Below, one piece after another: positions 1-7,888 of a stretch of DNA of 64,000 nt. How positions within the stretch are numbered: the first letter of the stretch is position 1; each line of letters opens with the position of its first letter. The stretch spans positions 907,001 to 971,000 of the forward strand of contig NZ_CP149510.1 of the NCBI RefSeq assembly GCF_040126305.1, read 5' to 3'. Position numbers and translations under genes: made by a program. Origin of the DNA: Pararhizobium sp. A13 (GTDB lineage Bacteria; Pseudomonadota; Alphaproteobacteria; Rhizobiales; Rhizobiaceae). Under the pieces are notes generated by a model, which saw nothing but the letters and a program-made list of their open reading frames with translations, had not been told where the DNA came from and did not search any database.

Positions 1-263
1 GGATCATGGGCGCCGACAACCTGAAAAACTTCCATCTCTGGCAGGACTGGCAGAAAATCGCGCGCACTTATCCCATCGCCGTCATCGACCGCCCAGGTGC
101 TACGCTCTCCTATCTTTCCTCGAAGATGGCGAGGACTTTCGACTATGCACGTGTCGACGAAGCCCATGCCGCAAGCCTCGCCTGGCGCAAGGCTCCGGCC
201 TGGACCTTCATTCACGGACCGCGCTCGCCGCTCAGTTCGACAGCGCTTCGGGCGAAATCATGA
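1..263 (+). CDS. nadD: Nicotinate-nucleotide adenylyltransferase, C-terminal part
   Basis: This is the 3' end of nadD; the N-terminus lies outside the window. NadD transfers AMP from ATP to nicotinate mononucleotide in cytoplasmic NAD synthesis. The visible part carries the family's C-terminal signature: MGADNL near the window start, a Pro-Ile-Ala-Val-Ile-Asp-Arg-Pro-Gly stretch, and the terminal Ser-Ser-Thr-x-Leu-Arg motif that precedes the stop in NadD proteins. It is followed in the same direction by rsfS and rlmH, the usual rhizobial order. The nucleotidyltransferase HxGH motif would be upstream and cannot be checked. Identification rests on the tail motifs plus context. Confidence 0.88.
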   Translation, partial: IMGADNLKNFHLWQDWQKIARTYPIAVIDRPGATLSYLSSKMARTFDYARVDEAHAASLAWRKAPAWTFIHGPRSPLSSTALRAKS

Positions 264-355
264 ACAATGATTAACCGTCATTTACTTCTCATGTCTTGAA
301 ACGTTAAGGCATTGGTGCCTACATTTAGCGTGGCGGTTCGACCGACAATCGAATC

Positions 356-805
356 GTGGTGCCTGTTCTGTTCAACTGGAAAGGAAAGACCCTGACAACA
401 GTACACGCGAAGGGAAATGTCAGCCGCATTTTCCCGCAAAGCCCGGATCGCAGCGACGAAGCCGCTGCCCGTGCTCTTCACCTGGTCCTCAACAGTCTCG
501 AGGACTCGAAAGCAGAAGATATTGTCACCATCAACATTGCCGGAAAATCGGCGCTGGGAGACTACATGGTCGTGGTCTCCGGGCGATCGAGCAGGCATGT
601 CATGGCGATCGCCGATCACCTGATGACCGACCTGAAGGACGAAGGCTATGGCAATGCCCGCGTCGAAGGCCTGGAAACCGGTGACTGGGTGCTGATCGAC
701 AGCGGTGACATCATCATCCACGTGTTCCGTCCGGAAATCCGCGAGTTCTACAACATCGAAAAGATGTGGGCCGCGCCGGATATGGAAGACGGCACTTTGC
801 ACTAG
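356..805 (+). CDS. rsfS: Ribosomal silencing factor RsfS
   Basis: RsfS (Iojap/DUF143 family) binds ribosomal protein uL14 and blocks subunit joining in starvation. The core from about residue 35 to 140 (EDIVTINIAGKSALGDYMVVVSG, then GLETGDWVLIDSGDIIIHVF) is the typical fold, and the protein ends soon after an FYNIEKMW segment as in relatives. The start is uncertain. GTG codons at 356 and 359 have no convincing ribosome site, whereas an in-frame CTG at 392 follows a purine-rich stretch (GGAAAGGAAAG, 378-388) and would remove a poorly conserved 12-residue extension. It lies between nadD and rlmH, and is probably co-transcribed with them. Confidence 0.9.
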   Translation: MVPVLFNWKGKTLTTVHAKGNVSRIFPQSPDRSDEAAARALHLVLNSLEDSKAEDIVTINIAGKSALGDYMVVVSGRSSRHVMAIADHLMTDLKDEGYGNARVEGLETGDWVLIDSGDIIIHVFRPEIREFYNIEKMWAAPDMEDGTLH

Positions 806-1009
806 GCGCCGAGCCTCCCCGGAGGCGGCCGACGATAGTGGAAATTGTGGATCCTGTGGCGGTCGCGCAGGTGAAATCATCTGATTGCGACCAGTAGCAG
901 AACGAAATTGCGGCACCGGCATTTCGCCGGAACAGATCGACTACGTGTTCAGGCGGCCATCGCGGAAAGCCTGTAGGACTGTCGGCGCGCCGAAAATCGA
1001 GGAAACGAC

Positions 1010-1492
1010 ATGCGGGTTGGTCTTTTTGCCGTCGGGCGTCTCAAGGCCGGCCCGGAGAAGGATCTTGCGGCCCGCTACCTCGATCGTTTCTCCAAGGCGG
1101 GACCGGCGATCGGCCTCGAATTGTCCCGCGTCACCGAAGTGCCTGAAAGCCGCGCCTCGAGCGCCGATACGCGCAAGCGCGAAGAAGCGGCCCTGCTTGA
1201 AAAATCCCTCCCCGAAGGCAGCCTTCTCATCCTGCTCGACGAGCGCGGCAAGGCGCTGGATTCGGAAGCGTTCGCCTCCCTCATCGGCTCGTTCCGCGAC
1301 AGCGGCAAACGCGACCTGATGCTGGCGATCGGCGGCGCCGACGGCCTTGACCCCTCGCTGCACAGCAAGGCGGATGCAGTCATCTGCCTCGGCAAGATGA
1401 CCTGGCCGCACCAGCTGGTGCGCATCCTGATCGCCGAACAGCTCTACCGCGCCGTCACAATTCTCTCCGGCCACCCCTATCACAGGGTCTAG
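1010..1492 (+). CDS. rlmH: 23S rRNA (pseudouridine(1915)-N3)-methyltransferase
   Basis: RlmH methylates pseudouridine 1915 in helix 69 of 23S rRNA on assembled 70S ribosomes. The 160-residue length is standard. The SPOUT-fold SAM-binding C-terminus is visible: LDERGKALDSEAFA (about 78-91), AIGGADGLDP (about 107-116), and the closing knot segment WPHQLVRILIAEQLYRA followed by HPYH. The start is an ATG behind GAGGAAACGAC. A 204-bp gap separates it from rsfS; I see no gene in that gap. The EnvC-like gene follows. Confidence 0.95.
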   Translation: MRVGLFAVGRLKAGPEKDLAARYLDRFSKAGPAIGLELSRVTEVPESRASSADTRKREEAALLEKSLPEGSLLILLDERGKALDSEAFASLIGSFRDSGKRDLMLAIGGADGLDPSLHSKADAVICLGKMTWPHQLVRILIAEQLYRAVTILSGHPYHRV

Positions 1493-1603
1493 GCCCACCG
1501 CCCCGCCACGCGGATGCCGCAATTGCCGGGGATGGCTGTTGGCGGCGATGGCCAAATCAGCGTAGGGTTTTGCCCGGACGCACGGCTGACAGCGAATGGC
1601 GGA

Positions 1604-3043
1604 ATGACGACAGGGTTGAAGAGGCGGGGAAACAAAGGGCAGCCGGCACATGCCGGTTGGCGCGGCCTGCGCGCGAGCCTGTTGACCGCCGGGCTCCTGC
1701 TTGCCGCCGACGCACCCGCCCAGACCGCCGAGACGACGGATCGCGTCTCCCGGGCCGCCGCCGGACAGGCGCCCGCACAGGTCGATCCTGTCGCCGATCT
1801 CGCACTCAGGCGTGACAGCACCCGCAGCGAACTGGAAGCCCTGTCGAAGACCATCACGCTTTCAAACGACCGTGCAGCCGAACTGCAGGCGGGTATCGAG
1901 GAGCTTGAAAAGACCAGCGAGTCACTGAGAGCGGCGATCGTCGATTCGGCGAACAAGCGCAGGGCGCTGGAACAGCAGATCGTCGACGGCGAAGAGAAGC
2001 TGACCGCGCTGCGAACGAAGGAAGATGTCGTTCATAAATCGTTGCGCGCCCGGCGCAGCGTGCTCGCCGAGGTGCTGGCGGCGCTGCAGCGGATGGGGCG
2101 CAATCCGCCGCCCGCATTGCTCGTCACGCCCGAAGATGCGCTTGCCTCGGTTCGCAGCGCCATCCTGCTCGGCGCCGTCGTGCCCGGCATTCGCCATGAA
2201 ACGGAAAACCTTGTCGCCGACTTGAAGGCTCTTTCCGGTCTACGCAAGGAAATCACCGCCCAGAAACAGGCGCTCGGCGACGACATGGCATCCCGGCTCG
2301 AGGAAGAGCGGCGCATGAACATGCTGATTGCCGAAAAGCAGAAACTGAAGCAACGCAGCGCCACCGAGCTTGCCGCCGAGCGCCGCAAGGCCGAGCAGCT
2401 CGCCGCCCAGGCGACCAGCCTTGAAGGCCTGATCGGCTCGATCGAGACCGAGATCGCCTCGGTGCGCGATGCCGCGGCCGCGGCCAGGGCCGAAGAGGAA
2501 AACCGCAGGCGGATGTCGGAGGAACAGCGGGCTGAAGCCCGCGAACTGGCCAACAGCGTTACGCCCGACAAAAACCGCATTGCGCCTGCATATGCATTTT
2601 CGGACCTGCAGAAAAAGCTCGCATTGCCGGTGGCCGGATCGGTCCTGCGCCGGTTCGGCGATGCCGATGGGACAGGGCATTCGCTCCAGGGCATGATGCT
2701 CGAAACCAATGCAGGAGCCTTGGTAACAGCGCCGTCCGATGGCTGGATCGTCTATGCCGGTACGTTTCGCAGTTACGGCCAGATGATCATCCTCAATCCC
2801 GGCGACGGTTACCATATCGTTCTGTCCGGGCTCGACGACGTCACGGTGCAGCAGGGGCAATTCGTCGTCGCCGGCGAGCCGCTTGGCACCATGGGTAACA
2901 AAAGAGTGGCCAGCGCGACCGCATTGGCGCTGGAAACCGAGCGTCCAACGCTTTACATTGAATTCAGGAAAGACGGAAAACCGGTTGATTCCCGACCATG
3001 GTGGACCGCAGCAGACACCGGAAAGGTACGCAATGATTCGTAG
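1604..3043 (+). CDS. EnvC-like murein hydrolase activator (M23/LytM domain)
   Basis: This periplasmic coiled-coil protein with a C-terminal LytM domain is of the EnvC type, which activates septal amidases. I prefer ATG 1604 over the upstream ATG 1514 because it places a basic n-region and hydrophobic signal peptide (residues about 20-38, ending at an Ala-Gln cleavage-like site) at the N-terminus. Residues about 70-320 are charged heptad-rich coiled coil. The LytM part runs from about residue 340 to the end (VLRRFGDADGTG, then APSDGWIVYAGTFRSYG). The HxxxD and HxH zinc ligands of active M23 enzymes are not evident, consistent with an activator rather than an enzyme. The 3' end overlaps the next start by 11 bp, implying coupling with ctpA. 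Confidence 0.85.
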   Translation: MTTGLKRRGNKGQPAHAGWRGLRASLLTAGLLLAADAPAQTAETTDRVSRAAAGQAPAQVDPVADLALRRDSTRSELEALSKTITLSNDRAAELQAGIEELEKTSESLRAAIVDSANKRRALEQQIVDGEEKLTALRTKEDVVHKSLRARRSVLAEVLAALQRMGRNPPPALLVTPEDALASVRSAILLGAVVPGIRHETENLVADLKALSGLRKEITAQKQALGDDMASRLEEERRMNMLIAEKQKLKQRSATELAAERRKAEQLAAQATSLEGLIGSIETEIASVRDAAAAARAEEENRRRMSEEQRAEARELANSVTPDKNRIAPAYAFSDLQKKLALPVAGSVLRRFGDADGTGHSLQGMMLETNAGALVTAPSDGWIVYAGTFRSYGQMIILNPGDGYHIVLSGLDDVTVQQGQFVVAGEPLGTMGNKRVASATALALETERPTLYIEFRKDGKPVDSRPWWTAADTGKVRNDS

Positions 3044-4355
3044 AACGTCACTTGTTCTGGTCGGGGCACTCATGGGTGCAGCGGCCACGGGCGTTGTTTA
3101 TTCCTCCATCGTCCCGGCCGTCGCGGCCAACGCATCCACCTATCGCGAATTGTCGATCTTCGGCGATGTGTTCGAGCGAGTCCGCGCCCAGTACGTGACG
3201 CCGCCGCAGGACGACAAGCTGATCGAGAATGCCATCAACGGCATGCTCTCGTCGCTCGATCCGCATTCCAGCTACATGAATTCCACCGACGCCGAAGACA
3301 TGCGCACCCAGACTAAGGGTGAATTCGGCGGTCTCGGCATCGAAGTCACCATGGAAGACGATCTCGTCAAGGTGACCAGCCCGATCGACGATACGCCGGC
3401 TGCCAAGGCAGGCGTTCTTGCCGGCGACTTCATTTCGAAGATCGACGGCCAGGATGTGCGCGGTCTCAAGCTCGAGGAAGCCGTCGACAAGATGCGCGGC
3501 GCCGTCGGCAAGCCGATCAAGCTGACCATCCTGCGCAAGGGTGCTGAAAAGCCGATCGAACTGACGATCATCCGCGACATCATCGCGGTGCGCGCCGTCA
3601 AGTTCCGCGTCGAGGGCGATGTCGGTTACCTGCGCGTGATCTCCTTCACCGAGAAGACCTATGACGACCTGAAGAGCGGCATCGAGAAGATCAAGGCCCA
3701 GGTCCCGGCCGACAAGCTGAAGGGCTATGTGCTCGACCTGCGCCTCAACCCGGGCGGCCTGCTTGACCAGGCGATCAACGTCTCCGACGCCTTCCTGGAA
3801 CGCGGCGAAGTGGTCTCCACTCGCGGCCGCAATCCGGACGAGACCCGCCGCTTCAATGCCACGGCGGGCGACCTGACGGATGGCAAGCCGGTGATCGTGC
3901 TCGTCAACGGCGGCTCGGCTTCGGCCTCGGAAATCGTTGCCGGCGCTCTGCAGGACTTGAAGCGCGCGACCGTTCTCGGCACGCGCTCCTTCGGCAAGGG
4001 CTCGGTCCAGACGATCATCCCGCTCGGCGATGCCGGTGCGCTGCGCCTGACCACCGCGCTCTATTACACGCCGTCCGGCAAGTCGATCCAGGGCACCGGC
4101 ATCTCGCCGGATATCAAGGTCGAACAGCCGCTGCCGCCGGAACTGCTCGGCAAGGTCGAAACGACGAGCGAATCCAGCCTGCGTGGTCATATCAAGGGCC
4201 AGAACGAAAACGAGGAAGGCTCCGGTTCCGTCGCTTACGTGCCGCCGGAAGCCAAGGACGACCTGCAGCTGAACTATGCGCTCGACCTGCTGCGCGGCAA
4301 GAAGTCGGACCCGGCCTTCCCGGCCAATCCGGAAAAGGCCGAACTGAAGCAGTAA
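3033..4355 (+). CDS. ctpA: C-terminal processing protease, S41 family (CtpA)
   Basis: CtpA-type periplasmic serine proteases trim or degrade envelope proteins, including peptidoglycan hydrolases. The ATG at 3033 lies inside the end of the EnvC-like gene and gives a signal peptide (MIRRTSLVLVGALMGAAATG). Domains in order are an N-terminal helical region with the SSLDPHSSYM motif, a PDZ domain (about residues 95-180, with GGLGIEV and the Ala-Gly-Val-Leu-Ala-Gly-Asp segment), and the S41 catalytic domain. The catalytic Ser lies in NGGSASASEIVAGAL and the Lys in SFGKGSVQT. The protein ends after about 440 residues. EnvC-CtpA adjacency is conserved in rhizobia and suggests joint control of cell-wall hydrolysis. 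Confidence 0.95.
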   Translation: MIRRTSLVLVGALMGAAATGVVYSSIVPAVAANASTYRELSIFGDVFERVRAQYVTPPQDDKLIENAINGMLSSLDPHSSYMNSTDAEDMRTQTKGEFGGLGIEVTMEDDLVKVTSPIDDTPAAKAGVLAGDFISKIDGQDVRGLKLEEAVDKMRGAVGKPIKLTILRKGAEKPIELTIIRDIIAVRAVKFRVEGDVGYLRVISFTEKTYDDLKSGIEKIKAQVPADKLKGYVLDLRLNPGGLLDQAINVSDAFLERGEVVSTRGRNPDETRRFNATAGDLTDGKPVIVLVNGGSASASEIVAGALQDLKRATVLGTRSFGKGSVQTIIPLGDAGALRLTTALYYTPSGKSIQGTGISPDIKVEQPLPPELLGKVETTSESSLRGHIKGQNENEEGSGSVAYVPPEAKDDLQLNYALDLLRGKKSDPAFPANPEKAELKQ

Positions 4356-4491
4356 GCCTTCTTGTCCGTGTGTTGCGCGGATTCCGTTGAACATCTCGCC
4401 GCCTGGCTCCGGCCGGGCGGCGGTTTCGATTCTTGAACCAGAGGCCTGCCAAGCTTTCCGCCCCTCGCAACCCAGATCGATAGAGACCCTC

Positions 4492-5694
4492 TTGGGAACA
4501 GACCTCAACGCTCCTCTTGGTCAGAACCGCAAGGCGCGCCCTCCCAAATCGCAAAAATTTATCTTTTCTTTCGGCCGCGCCCTTCTCGGCGCAGGCTTTG
4601 CGGGGCTGATCGGCGTCTCCGCGTGGACCGTGCTGCGGCCGACCGGCCTCATCGAACCGAAACCCACAGCGGAAGCAGACGCCGCGCAGACAGCTGAAAA
4701 ACCGGGAGCGGACACGACCGCGGACGGCAAAAAACTCAAGACGTCACCGACAAGCGGCGCCCTTTCCGGCGCCCATGTCGAGGAGACGCTGACGGATGAC
4801 GGCTCGATCGTCACCAAATTCTCACCCAAGCAACGTGGCGGCGACGGCCCCGCCTTCATCGAGGTCGGCCGCACGAAGGGGCAGGACCCGCGCATGGCCG
4901 CCTTTCCTAACGATGCCCTGCTGGAAGACGCGCCGGAAGGCCATTTGCCGATCATCGGTCCGGATGGCCTGCGGCCGATGGATCAATATGCGCGGCCGTG
5001 GTCAGGTGCGCGCGGCACGCGCATCGCATTGGTCGTCGGCGGCCTCGGACTGAGCCAGACCGGCACGCAGAACGCGCTGCGCCAGCTTCCGCCCGAGATC
5101 ACCATGGCCTTCGCCGCCAGCGGCAACAGCCTGCAGCGCTGGATGCAGGAAGCCCGCCGCGACGGCCATGAAATCCTGCTGCAGGTGCCGTTCGAACCTT
5201 TCGATTATCCCGACAACAACCCCGGCCCGCATACGCTGCGCGTCGGGCAGGATGCCAGGAAGAACCTGTCCGAACTGCGCTCGTCGCTCGCCAGGATCAC
5301 CAATTATACCGGCGTCATGAATTTCCTCGGCGGGCGGTTCCTGGCTGACGCCGATGCGCTCGAACCGGTGATGCGCGACATCGGCCGGCGTGGCCTGTTG
5401 TTTCTCGACGACGGCACGTCGGCGCAATCGCTGACCGGTACGCTCGCCGATACGATCGGCGTGCCGCACGGCTTTGCCGACATGGTCGTCGACGGCGAAC
5501 TCGACCGCACCGTCATCCTGAAAAAGCTCGACGAACTTGAGCGCATCGCCCGCCGCAACGGCAGCGCCATCGGCGTCGCCTCGGCCTTCGACGAAAGCGT
5601 CGAGGCAATTTCCCAATGGGTCGACGAGGCCGGCACCCGCGGCATCGAATTCGTCGGCGTCTCGGCCCTCGTCAAGGATCCGCAACAACAATAG
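4492..5694 (+). CDS. Divergent polysaccharide deacetylase family protein (YibQ/DUF610)
   Basis: This is a membrane-anchored protein with a degenerate polysaccharide-deacetylase fold. TTG 4492 is preferred because it starts at the MGTDLNAPLGQ-like N-terminus usual for rhizobial homologues; an earlier TTG at 4387 adds a low-complexity leader. After a basic segment comes one transmembrane helix (GRALLGAGFAGLIGVSAWTV), then a disordered Thr/Ala/Lys-rich linker, then the deacetylase-like domain starting at RIALVVGGLGLS and including the Asp-Asp-Gly motif in LLFLDDGTS. It follows ctpA by about 130 bp and precedes rppH, the order seen in relatives. The substrate is unknown; envelope sugar metabolism is only inferred from fold and neighbours. 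Confidence 0.85.
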   Translation: MGTDLNAPLGQNRKARPPKSQKFIFSFGRALLGAGFAGLIGVSAWTVLRPTGLIEPKPTAEADAAQTAEKPGADTTADGKKLKTSPTSGALSGAHVEETLTDDGSIVTKFSPKQRGGDGPAFIEVGRTKGQDPRMAAFPNDALLEDAPEGHLPIIGPDGLRPMDQYARPWSGARGTRIALVVGGLGLSQTGTQNALRQLPPEITMAFAASGNSLQRWMQEARRDGHEILLQVPFEPFDYPDNNPGPHTLRVGQDARKNLSELRSSLARITNYTGVMNFLGGRFLADADALEPVMRDIGRRGLLFLDDGTSAQSLTGTLADTIGVPHGFADMVVDGELDRTVILKKLDELERIARRNGSAIGVASAFDESVEAISQWVDEAGTRGIEFVGVSALVKDPQQQ

Positions 5695-5772
5695 CGTAAG
5701 CCTGTGACGCAGGCGAAACCGCGCACCAGGGTTCATCGGCGCCGGAAAACATGATCAGCAAGGAACACTCGG

Positions 5773-6300
5773 ATGAGCAAGAACAAGTCGAAACCGATCA
5801 AGGCGGAAGACCTTCCCTATCGCCCCTGCGTCGGCGTGATGGTGCTGAACAGGGACGGTCTGGTCTGGGTTGGACGGCGCATTGCGGTCGGCAACTCCGA
5901 ATATGACGGCTCCGCCCAGCTCTGGCAGATGCCGCAGGGCGGCATCGACAAACATGAGGACCCGCTGAAGGCGGCCTACCGCGAGCTCCATGAGGAAACC
6001 GGCATGTCCACCGTTTCCCTGCTTGCCGAAGCACCGGACTGGATCAACTACGACCTGCCTGATCACCTGATCGGCATCGGCCTCAAGGGCAAATATCGCG
6101 GCCAGACCCAGCGCTGGTTCGCCTTCCGCTTCGAAGGCCACGAGACCGAAATCGCCATCAACCCGCCCCCGGGCGGCCACGACCCGGAATTCGACGAATG
6201 GGCCTGGAAACCAATGCACGAGCTGCCGGGACTGATCGTCGCGTTCAAGCGCAAGGTCTACGAGGACGTCGTGGCGGCCTTCAAGCATTTGGCGGGGTAG
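5773..6300 (+). CDS. rppH: RNA pyrophosphohydrolase (Nudix)
   Basis: RppH removes pyrophosphate from the 5' end of primary transcripts to start mRNA decay; alphaproteobacterial relatives also cleave diadenosine polyphosphates. The Nudix box is complete: it begins [13 protein letters not shown] and ends RELHEETGM at about residues 55-77. The family's [10 protein letters not shown] start and the [10 protein letters not shown] segment near the C-terminus are present. Length (175 aa) is normal. The ATG follows GGAACACTCGG. It lies just downstream of the divergent deacetylase gene on the same strand. Confidence 0.94.
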   Translation: MSKNKSKPIKAEDLPYRPCVGVMVLNRDGLVWVGRRIAVGNSEYDGSAQLWQMPQGGIDKHEDPLKAAYRELHEETGMSTVSLLAEAPDWINYDLPDHLIGIGLKGKYRGQTQRWFAFRFEGHETEIAINPPPGGHDPEFDEWAWKPMHELPGLIVAFKRKVYEDVVAAFKHLAG

Positions 6301-6402
6301 CGTCACGATGTCGGGCTGAGCTTGCCTTCGATGAACAACGAGAGGACAATCTCTCGAATGGCCTCAACGGCTTGGCCAGGCCCTCCATGACGGGAGACTG
6401 CC

Positions 6403-6546
6403 ATGAACCTCAGATACTTGATGGTGGTGATCGCGGTAGCGCTGTCTGTTTTGACGATCTCCGGATGCCAGAGCGGACCGAACTACGATAATCGCCCAAT
6501 GGACGGAGGCGGTTACGGGTCCGACGGCGGCAACTCAGGCTACTGA
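6403..6546 (+). CDS. Small predicted lipoprotein (47 aa)
   Basis: The gene is short but well supported: ATG at 6403 follows GGGAGACTGCC and the ORF encodes a complete lipoprotein signal. Residues 1-21 form a hydrophobic signal peptide ending in the lipobox Ile-Ser-Gly-Cys (Cys about 22), followed by a short mature part rich in Gly, Asn and Ser (SGPNYDNRPMDGGGYG). The mature chain is only about 26 residues. I do not recognise a family. It lies about 100 bp after rppH with no clear terminator between, so it may share the transcript. An outer-membrane or periplasmic location is inferred from the lipobox only. Confidence 0.6.
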   Translation: MNLRYLMVVIAVALSVLTISGCQSGPNYDNRPMDGGGYGSDGGNSGY

Positions 6547-6768
6547 AAGCCCCGCGATGGAACCCCCATCGTTGCGCGGCTGATTACACTTGCGGGTATC
6601 TTGTTGTCTGCAGTGATCATTTTTGGCGCTCCCCTTTAGGGGCGACTGCCCCGGCGCACTCGCGGGCATTCGGTTTCCACGCCGGTTGCAGCGCCCCGCC
6701 GCCCCAAAAGGCGATGAGCCATTCATCGCTGCCCGCGTCGCCAACCCGGATCTTGACGCATAAAAATA

Positions 6769-6791
6769 CCCGCTCCGGGAACCGAAGCGGG
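6769..6791 (-). terminator. Rho-independent terminator after bfr
   Basis: Read on the minus strand, CCCGCTTCGG and CCGGAGCGGG form a GC-rich hairpin just after the bfr stop codon, followed by a T-rich tract (TATTTTTAT). The position and strand fit termination of the bfd-bfr transcript. Confidence 0.8.
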
Positions 6792-6811
6792 TTGCTGTTG
6801 GAAACGGAACC

Positions 6812-7297
6812 TTATTCGGCTTCGTTTGCCGGCGCGGCGTTGAGCTGGCCGTATTTCTCGGCACCGATCTTGTTGAAGAGATCGAGCTGGGTTTCGAGGA
6901 AGTCGATGTGACTCTCCTCGTCCGAAAGCAGCTCTTCGAACAGTCTCATGGAAACATAGTCGCCCGCGCCATGACAGATATCGCGGGAGCTCTTGTAGGC
7001 CGTGCGGGCGTCGTATTCACCGGCAAGGTCGGCTTCCAGCACTTCCTTGACGTTCTGGCCGATGCGCAGCGGCGCAACCGTCTGCAGGTTGGGATGGCCT
7101 TCGAGGAAGATGATGCGGGCGATCAGCTTGTCCGCATGGTGCATTTCCTCGATCGATTCAGCCCGCTCCTTCTTGGCGAGAAGCGTATAGCCCCAGTCCT
7201 CAAGAAGGCGATAGTGAACCCAGTATTGATTGACCGCACCGAGCTCGAGGAAAAGGGCTTCGTTAAGCCGCTCGATGACTTTTATGTCGCCTTTCAA
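6812..7297 (-). CDS. bfr: Bacterioferritin
   Basis: Bacterioferritin stores iron in a 24-subunit haem-containing shell. The 161-residue protein has the family start [15 protein letters not shown]. Ferroxidase-site residues are visible: Glu18 in [10 protein letters not shown], Glu51 and His54 around the [10 protein letters not shown] segment, Glu94 in EYDART, and Glu127/His130 in [10 protein letters not shown]. Met52, the haem ligand, is present. Its start lies inside the 3' end of the bfd-like gene, so the two are probably translated from one mRNA. An Irr-type box upstream of the pair predicts iron-dependent control. Confidence 0.96.
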   Translation of the reverse strand: MKGDIKVIERLNEALFLELGAVNQYWVHYRLLEDWGYTLLAKKERAESIEEMHHADKLIARIIFLEGHPNLQTVAPLRIGQNVKEVLEADLAGEYDARTAYKSSRDICHGAGDYVSMRLFEELLSDEESHIDFLETQLDLFNKIGAEKYGQLNAAPANEAE

Positions 7298-7574
7298 GAT
7301 CCGCTCTCCTGTTTTCTTCGTGGAATTGTTTGAGGCGGGTCATGAAATCAAATATCTGGTCATCCGTCGAGGGGCGGCTGGCATGATATTGCTCGGTGGT
7401 GCGGATGATGATGTCGACGACATTGGGGAAACAGCCGCAGCAACGGCCGCGCTTTTCCATCGCGTGGTAAACCTTTGCAGGAACGATCAGCTGCCAACAG
7501 TCCTCATCGAGGAGCCCGATGATGGTGTCCTCGATGTCCTTGTCGGTGATGAAATTGCAGCTACAAACCAGCAT
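7263..7574 (-). CDS. bfd: Bacterioferritin-associated ferredoxin-like (2Fe-2S) protein
   Basis: Bfd delivers electrons to bacterioferritin for iron release. The N-terminal [16 protein letters not shown] and the CCGCFPNV segment supply the Cys-x-Cys and the Cys pair of the Fer2_BFD fold (about residues 4-50). I chose ATG 7574 because the Bfd fold starts there; an upstream in-frame ATG adds nine unsupported residues. At 103 aa it is longer than the usual ~65-75 aa: the tail ([20 protein letters not shown]) reads past the bfr start, overlapping it by 35 bp in another frame. The tail is an unusual feature and may simply reflect run-on into bfr. Confidence 0.82.
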   Translation of the reverse strand: MLVCSCNFITDKDIEDTIIGLLDEDCWQLIVPAKVYHAMEKRGRCCGCFPNVVDIIIRTTEQYHASRPSTDDQIFDFMTRLKQFHEENRRADLERRHKSHRAA

Positions 7575-7676
7575 CTCGCCTGCCCGTGATACGCAACGCA
7601 CTGAATTTCTTCATAAAGCAAAAGCGGATATTTACTGTCAACAAAAAATTCTGCTCGGTATTTTGCACCTAGAATA

Positions 7677-7693
7677 TTAGATCGATTCTAAAC
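7677..7693 (-). promoter_or_regulatory. Irr-type iron control element (ICE) upstream of bfd-bfr
   Basis: On the minus strand the 17-mer TTTAGAATCGATCTAAT is a close match to the rhizobial Irr box (TTTAGAA-N3-TTCTAAA), with two mismatches in the right half. It lies about 100 bp upstream of the bfd start. Irr represses iron-storage or activates iron-use genes in rhizobia depending on promoter position. The surrounding 7575-7888 stretch is AT-rich, holds no credible gene, and carries the direct repeat CTTGATCA at 7694 and 7729. Confidence 0.5.
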
Positions 7694-7888
7694 TTGATCA
7701 AAAATATCGAATTTTCATTGACTTAATCTTGATCAGGAGAGACTGGACTGCCCTTCCCGATCGTCTTCAAAATTTCTTGACCGCCAAAAATGCCGAACAA
7801 ATTTTGTTACAAGCGAGCTCTGATCTGCGCGTCGGTCTCGCCTGCCCCCAATTTGCCGATAACTGCGGGGTGGATCCTCCTGTCTGGG

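Noticed and set aside
3048..4508. 486-codon frame antisense to ctpA
   Set aside because: Shadow of ctpA; composition typical of the reverse frame of a GC-rich gene.
7694..7737. RirA (TGA-N9-TCA) iron box near bfd
   Set aside because: The TGA/TCA triplets present have an N11 spacing and poor flanks; the Irr-type box is the better call.
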